From Ensifer sesbaniae (GTDB lineage: Bacteria; Pseudomonadota; Alphaproteobacteria; Rhizobiales; Rhizobiaceae): a stretch of DNA of 64,000 nucleotides. Below the pieces are notes generated by a model. That model did not search any database and was not told where the DNA came from. It saw nothing but the letters and a program-made list of their open reading frames with translations. A program made the position numbers and the translations under genes. Positions 60,406 through 64,000 of the stretch are shown here, piece by piece. How positions within the stretch are numbered: position 1 is the stretch's first letter; each line of letters begins with the position of its first letter. The stretch spans positions 310,001-374,000 of the forward strand of contig NZ_JABEKU010000001.1 of the NCBI RefSeq assembly GCF_013283665.1, given 5' to 3'.

Positions 60406-60813
60406 ATGAGCAAAGCCACATCCTCTGCCCCCTCCCAGCGCATGCTGCGCGTCGGTGAACAGGTGCGTGCCGCCATTACCCAGGTTCTGCAACGTGGCGA
60501 GGTCCGCGATCCCGTGATCGAAAAGACCGTCATCGCGATCTCGGAAGTGCGCATGTCGCCCGACCTGAAGATCGCCACGGCCTATGTCACGCCGCTCGGC
60601 GTGCCCAATCATGCCGAAGTCATCGAGGCGCTCAACCGCAATGCCAAGTACATTCGCGGCCGCCTCGGCCCGCAGCTTCGGCAGATGAAATACATGCCCG
60701 ACGTTCGTTTCCGCGACGATACGAGCTTCGACAACTACAAGAAGATCGACGCCCTCCTGCGCTCGCCGGAAGTCAGCCGCGATCTCGACCAGACCAGCGA
60801 AGACGAAGAATAG
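60406..60813 (+). CDS. rbfA: Ribosome-binding factor A
   Basis: This encodes 135 residues, with the KH-like fold of Rbf[21 protein letters not shown] is near 11-30, and [18 protein letters not shown] is near 47-64. [19 protein letters not shown] and [19 protein letters not shown] come later. It acts in late 30S maturation and cold adaptation. The ATG at 60406 follows the terminator by 12 bases, with GAGGT as ribosome site inside the short gap. truB follows 8 bases after the stop. Confidence 0.96.
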   Translation: MSKATSSAPSQRMLRVGEQVRAAITQVLQRGEVRDPVIEKTVIAISEVRMSPDLKIATAYVTPLGVPNHAEVIEALNRNAKYIRGRLGPQLRQMKYMPDVRFRDDTSFDNYKKIDALLRSPEVSRDLDQTSEDEE

Positions 60814-60821
60814 TAGATTTC

Positions 60822-61757
60822 ATGTCCAAACCGCGTAAGCCCAAGGGCCGCCCGATTTCGGGCTGGCTGATCCTCGACAAGCCGCTCGACTTCGGCTCCA
60901 CCGAAGCCGTCTCGAAGATCAAGTGGCTGTTCAAGGCCCAGAAGGCCGGCCATGCCGGCACGCTCGACCCGTTGGCCTCCGGCATGCTGCCGATCGCGCT
61001 CGGTGATGCGACGAAGACCGTCCCCTACGTGATGGACGGACGCAAGATCTACGAATTCACCGTTGCCTGGGGCGAGGAACGCTCGACCGACGATCTCGAA
61101 GGCGAGGTCACGCACTCGTCGAGCGAACGGCCGAACGAAGAGGCGATCCGCGCGCTGCTGCCGAAGTATACCGGCGTCATCAGCCAGGTGCCGCCGCAAT
61201 TCTCGGCGATCAAGATCGACGGCGAGCGCGCCTACGATCTCGCCCGCGACGGCGAGACGGTCGAGATCCCGGCCCGCGAGGTCGAGGTACACCGCCTGAC
61301 GCTCCTGGGGGCCACCCCCAATCTCGCGCATTTCGAAATCGAATGCGGCAAGGGCACCTATGTGCGCTCGCTCGCCCGCGACATGGGGCGCGACCTCGGC
61401 TGTTTCGGCCATATCGCCTCGTTGCGCCGCACCTTCGTCGCGCCGTTTGGCGAAGAGGATATGGTGCCGCTCGCCGATCTGGTGGCGCTGGAAAAAATCG
61501 AGAGCGACGAGGACCGCCTTGCTGCGCTCGACGCGTATCTGATCGAAACCGGCGAAGCGCTTTCCAACCTGCCGCATGTCGCCGTCAACGACGATCAGGC
61601 GCATCGCCTGAGAATGGGCAACCCGATCATTCTGCGCGGCCGCGATGCCCCGCTTGCGACGCCTGAAGCCTATGCGACGGCACGCGGCAAGCTGGTTGCC
61701 ATCGGCGAGATCGCCGAGGGCGAGTTCCGGCCGAAGCGTGTTTTCGCCACCGGCTAA
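60822..61757 (+). CDS. truB: tRNA pseudouridine-55 synthase
   Basis: This encodes 311 residues. TruB makes pseudouridine 55 in the T loop of tRNAs. The catalytic Asp is in [19 protein letters not shown] near 45-63. [20 protein letters not shown] near 123-142 and [15 protein letters not shown] near 175-189 are typical. The C-terminal part resembles a small PUA-like region. It is the last recognisable gene of the rimP operon. Only weak hairpin potential follows, and rpsO is not found downstream within the window. Confidence 0.96.
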   Translation: MSKPRKPKGRPISGWLILDKPLDFGSTEAVSKIKWLFKAQKAGHAGTLDPLASGMLPIALGDATKTVPYVMDGRKIYEFTVAWGEERSTDDLEGEVTHSSSERPNEEAIRALLPKYTGVISQVPPQFSAIKIDGERAYDLARDGETVEIPAREVEVHRLTLLGATPNLAHFEIECGKGTYVRSLARDMGRDLGCFGHIASLRRTFVAPFGEEDMVPLADLVALEKIESDEDRLAALDAYLIETGEALSNLPHVAVNDDQAHRLRMGNPIILRGRDAPLATPEAYATARGKLVAIGEIAEGEFRPKRVFATG

Positions 61758-61942
61758 ACGCCCGGAAGCGTTTGCCTTTGCCCCATCCTTGACGCATGAT
61801 CCCCGGCATGGGCTTCTAATCCATCCGAGGTGATTCCGTTTCCTTGCCGTGCTCCAGACCCGAATGGCGATCACGCCGCCTTCGACAGCGTCCGCCGAAC
61901 GCGGCTGTGCCCGCTGGCTCGCAATGAAGACGGACGGCTGAG

Positions 61943-63652
61943 GTGACGGGCGTGTCGGAAGAAGGAAAACGAAGGACGGCGAATGGCCTGTCGGCGATCG
62001 TCGATCTCCTTCGTCATCGCCTGACCCGGCCTTTCAGCTTTTACCTGACGTCGCTGCTCCTGGTAGCCATCGTTCCGGCCTTCATTTTTTCGCTCGTGGT
62101 GCTGAAGCGCAGCGTCGATCAGCAGGAGCAGGTGATCACGGCGCTGCTGCAGGCCTCGACCGGGTCGGTCACCCGTATCGTCGAGCGTGACATCGAAGGC
62201 ATGCTGACCACGCTGAAGGTGCTGTCGACATCACAAGAAATCGAAGACGGCAACATGGAGGCCTTCTACGGCAGGGCCTCGACCGCGCTTGCCGAGACGG
62301 ATTCCTACCTGATCGTCATAGATCGCAAGCACAACCAGTTGCTCAACACGCGCGTGCCTTTCGGCGCACAGCTCAACAAGGCCTCGGATCCGGACTCCGT
62401 CGAGCGCGCCTTCACCAACAGTGGTGCGCCACTCGTCTCCAACGTCTTCTTCGGCCAGACCGCGGGAAAATGGGTGTTCAACGTTTACCTGCCGGCGAAG
62501 TTGTCGACCGGCGAGGAATATGTGCTGACGTTGACGCAAAACGCCGAGAACATGGCCAAGGCCGTTAACCGCGATACGCTCTCCCCCGGCTGGAATGCGG
62601 CGCTGGTCGATAGCGCGGGCAAGGTCATCATCTCGTCGGACGCAGCCGTGAAGGCCGGCGAACCGTTCTTCCTCGACACGGTGCCGGCGATCAGCATTGG
62701 CGTCAGCAATATCAAGGAAAACGGCACGGAATATCGCGTCGCGACCGAGTTCTCCGTCGTCACCGGATGGCGGATCATTGCCTGGGCACCGAGCGCAACC
62801 GTCGATGCGCCGGCCGTCTGGTCGTTTCTCTGGCTGTCGCTCGGCGGCATCATTTTCGCCGGCATCGCGATCGCCGGCTCGCTGGCGATCGCGCGGCTGT
62901 TGTCGCAGGGCGTCAAGCTGGTGGCGCAGGATGCGCGCCGTCTCGGCGCCGGCGAGCGGATCGAATCCCGGCCGCACATGATATCCGAGGTCGAGCAGGT
63001 CTCGACGGCGCTGGCACGCGCCGCCGCGGCGCGCAGCAAGGCGGAAAACGAGATCCGCTTCCTCATGCGCGAAGTGGCCCACCGCTCGAAGAACCAGTTG
63101 ACCGTCATCCAGTCCATGCTGAACCAATCGGTCTATTCGGCCGAGAGTGCCGCCGACTTCGCCGAATCCTTCCGCAAGCGTATTGCCGGGCTTGCGCGCT
63201 CGACGGACCTGATGATTGCAAATGCGGCGCAAGGCGTCGATTTCCGCGAGCTCGCCCAGAACCAATTGCAGCCGTTCACGCCCGACGATCCGAAACGCCT
63301 GATCCTTTCCGGCCCCGCCCTGAGGCTCGACACGCAGATCTCCCAGACGCTCGGCATGGCCCTGCACGAACTTGCGACGAATGCCACCAAATACGGTGCG
63401 CTTGCCAACACCACCGGGGTCGTCAAGCTGAGCTGGTCGCTGGAGGACGACGGCATTGCCATTCGCTGGCGGGAGGAGGGCGCGGATCTCGCGGGCAAGC
63501 CTTTGGATCCGGTCCGCAAGGGCTTCGGGACCTTGGTATTGGAGCGCATGCTCGGCATGGCGCTGAACGCCGCCCTGGAGCGGATAATGCATGCCGACGG
63601 CATTGAGTGGCGGATCACCATTCCCCGCGACGAGAAGGAAGAAGAGGCATGA
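61943..63652 (+). CDS. Membrane sensor histidine kinase (HWE/HisKA_2 type)
   Basis: This encodes 569 residues. TM1 is at about 31-54. A periplasmic Cache-like sensor (about 60-285) follows, then TM2 (about 292-315) and a HAMP-like linker. The H box FLMREVAHRSKNQLTVIQSM is near 373-392. The N box ALHELATNATKYGALA lies near 475, and the late GFGTLVLERML completes an HWE/HisKA_2 ATPase. Such kinases in rhizobia often feed the PhyR general-stress pathway or single-domain receivers. The partner is not visible here. The start is GTG 61943, but GTG 61952 has the better-spaced GAGGTG and may be correct. Confidence 0.88.
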   Translation: MTGVSEEGKRRTANGLSAIVDLLRHRLTRPFSFYLTSLLLVAIVPAFIFSLVVLKRSVDQQEQVITALLQASTGSVTRIVERDIEGMLTTLKVLSTSQEIEDGNMEAFYGRASTALAETDSYLIVIDRKHNQLLNTRVPFGAQLNKASDPDSVERAFTNSGAPLVSNVFFGQTAGKWVFNVYLPAKLSTGEEYVLTLTQNAENMAKAVNRDTLSPGWNAALVDSAGKVIISSDAAVKAGEPFFLDTVPAISIGVSNIKENGTEYRVATEFSVVTGWRIIAWAPSATVDAPAVWSFLWLSLGGIIFAGIAIAGSLAIARLLSQGVKLVAQDARRLGAGERIESRPHMISEVEQVSTALARAAAARSKAENEIRFLMREVAHRSKNQLTVIQSMLNQSVYSAESAADFAESFRKRIAGLARSTDLMIANAAQGVDFRELAQNQLQPFTPDDPKRLILSGPALRLDTQISQTLGMALHELATNATKYGALANTTGVVKLSWSLEDDGIAIRWREEGADLAGKPLDPVRKGFGTLVLERMLGMALNAALERIMHADGIEWRITIPRDEKEEEA

Positions 63653-63677
63653 AGGCAAACGGAGGAGAGCGCTCGCG

Positions 63678-64000
63678 ATGAAACCGTCTTTCGGTCGTCT
63701 GTTGGTGCTGGCCGTAATCCCGGTGCTCCTCCTGTCAACGGGTGGGCCGGCGCGCGGTATAGAAATCGCTTGCACCGTCGCGGACCCGACCGGGACGCCG
63801 CTCAACATCCGCGACGCGCCGAACGGTCGGGTCGTGATGACGTTGTCGAACGGAACGAGGGTGAAGAGGACCGGAGAGCGCAATCTCGGAGGCAAGCGCT
63901 GGTCTCTGGTCGCCAACGAGGCCGGCGCGCTTGGCTGGGCTTTCTCCGCCTATCTCGATTGCGTTTCGGTCAATCGCGACCCGCAGAAATCCGCACCGAT
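63678..64000 (+). CDS. Secreted SH3-domain protein, truncated by the window edge
   Basis: The first 107 codons are present. A signal peptide (about 1-27, hydrophobic core LLVLAVIPVLLLS) precedes a bacterial SH3-like domain (about 30-95: PTGTPLNIRDAPNGRVVMTL, then GLGWAF-like LGWAFSAYLDC). Two Cys (about 32 and 95) may form a disulfide. Periplasmic SH3 domains bind peptidoglycan or proteins. It lies 25 bp after the histidine kinase gene, so it may be co-transcribed and could modulate the sensor, which is inference. Confidence 0.8.
   Translation, partial: MKPSFGRLLVLAVIPVLLLSTGGPARGIEIACTVADPTGTPLNIRDAPNGRVVMTLSNGTRVKRTGERNLGGKRWSLVANEAGALGWAFSAYLDCVSVNRDPQKSAP

Noticed and set aside
62231-63916. 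A 561-codon minus-strand frame opposite the histidine kinase
   Set aside because: It is the antisense shadow. The kinase motifs are on the plus strand.
1-64000. CRISPR arrays, insertion sequences or prophage
   Set aside because: I saw no regularly spaced direct repeats, transposase or integrase motifs, or phage structural genes anywhere in the window.

Overview
The window reads as a chromosomal segment of a rhizobium of the Ensifer/Sinorhizobium type (Rhizobiaceae, Alphaproteobacteria). The evidence is the GC-rich coding style, a SmeA-SmeB-SmeR-like efflux locus, RIME-type palindromic repeats, an alpha-r14-type small RNA, a small bacterial SRP RNA of the alphaproteobacterial kind, and the rimP-nusA-ylxR-infB-rbfA-truB translation cluster. 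I see no insertion sequence, prophage, integrase or CRISPR array. Almost everything is core or near-core genome. This assignment comes from gene content and order as I know them, not from a database search.

Left part (1-19,795): the start of a probable class A penicillin-binding protein, two small hypothetical genes and a small RNA with three anti-Shine-Dalgarno loops. Then come a YbhN-type membrane protein, an M20 dipeptidase, a MarR regulator, a frameshifted small membrane-protein gene, polA and purU. The RND efflux operon smeA-smeB with a TetR repressor gene last follows, with an AcrR-like operator in front of smeA.

Amino-sugar block (15,919-29,485): two operons diverge from one 199-bp control region at 22,367-22,565. 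Leftward run murQ, a sugar-binding protein, two permeases, a Gfo/Idh/MocA oxidoreductase and the ATPase. Rightward run an N-acetylglucosamine-kinase-like gene, a GntR regulator, a SIS-domain deaminase/isomerase and nagA. The control region holds two mirror-image copies of a 19-bp motif (18/19 identical), one near each first gene. A third leftward operon (amidase, ROK kinase, cutC) abuts nagA. Together the block looks like uptake, phosphorylation, deacetylation and deamination of N-acetylglucosamine or N-acetylmuramate-type sugars.

Middle (29,692-45,878): mostly single genes and pairs. These are an EI24/CysZ-like membrane protein, slyX, an orphan BMP-family binding protein, msrA, tRNA-Ser(GGA), a methyltransferase, a class IV aminotransferase diverging from a MerR gene, an ArsR-AHSA1 pair, a Bcr/CflA exporter, a BON protein, an AEC carrier, cytochrome cycM, kdsB-pheA, a DUF1127 micro-protein with an elaborate downstream hairpin, a WYL regulator with a VOC protein, nudC and a HIT protein.

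Right part (45,940-64,000): information-processing core. It holds the SRP RNA (ffs), dnaX, ybaB, recR, rimP, nusA, ylxR, infB, rbfA and truB. It is interrupted by a patatin-like lipase gene between ybaB and recR, a lytic transglycosylase whose 5' end contains a palindromic repeat, and an EntS-like MFS exporter. After truB come a HWE/HisKA_2 histidine kinase and the start of an SH3-domain secreted protein, where many rhizobia carry rpsO-pnp. The rimP operon begins with a promoter followed within about 20 bases by an intrinsic terminator, an attenuator-like arrangement.

No wholly novel multi-gene system stands out. The most interesting items are regulatory or structural: the triple anti-SD sRNA, the repeat inserted in a signal-peptide region, the mirrored operators, the rimP leader attenuator, the nested hairpin after the DUF1127 gene, and a near-perfect CRP-type palindrome.
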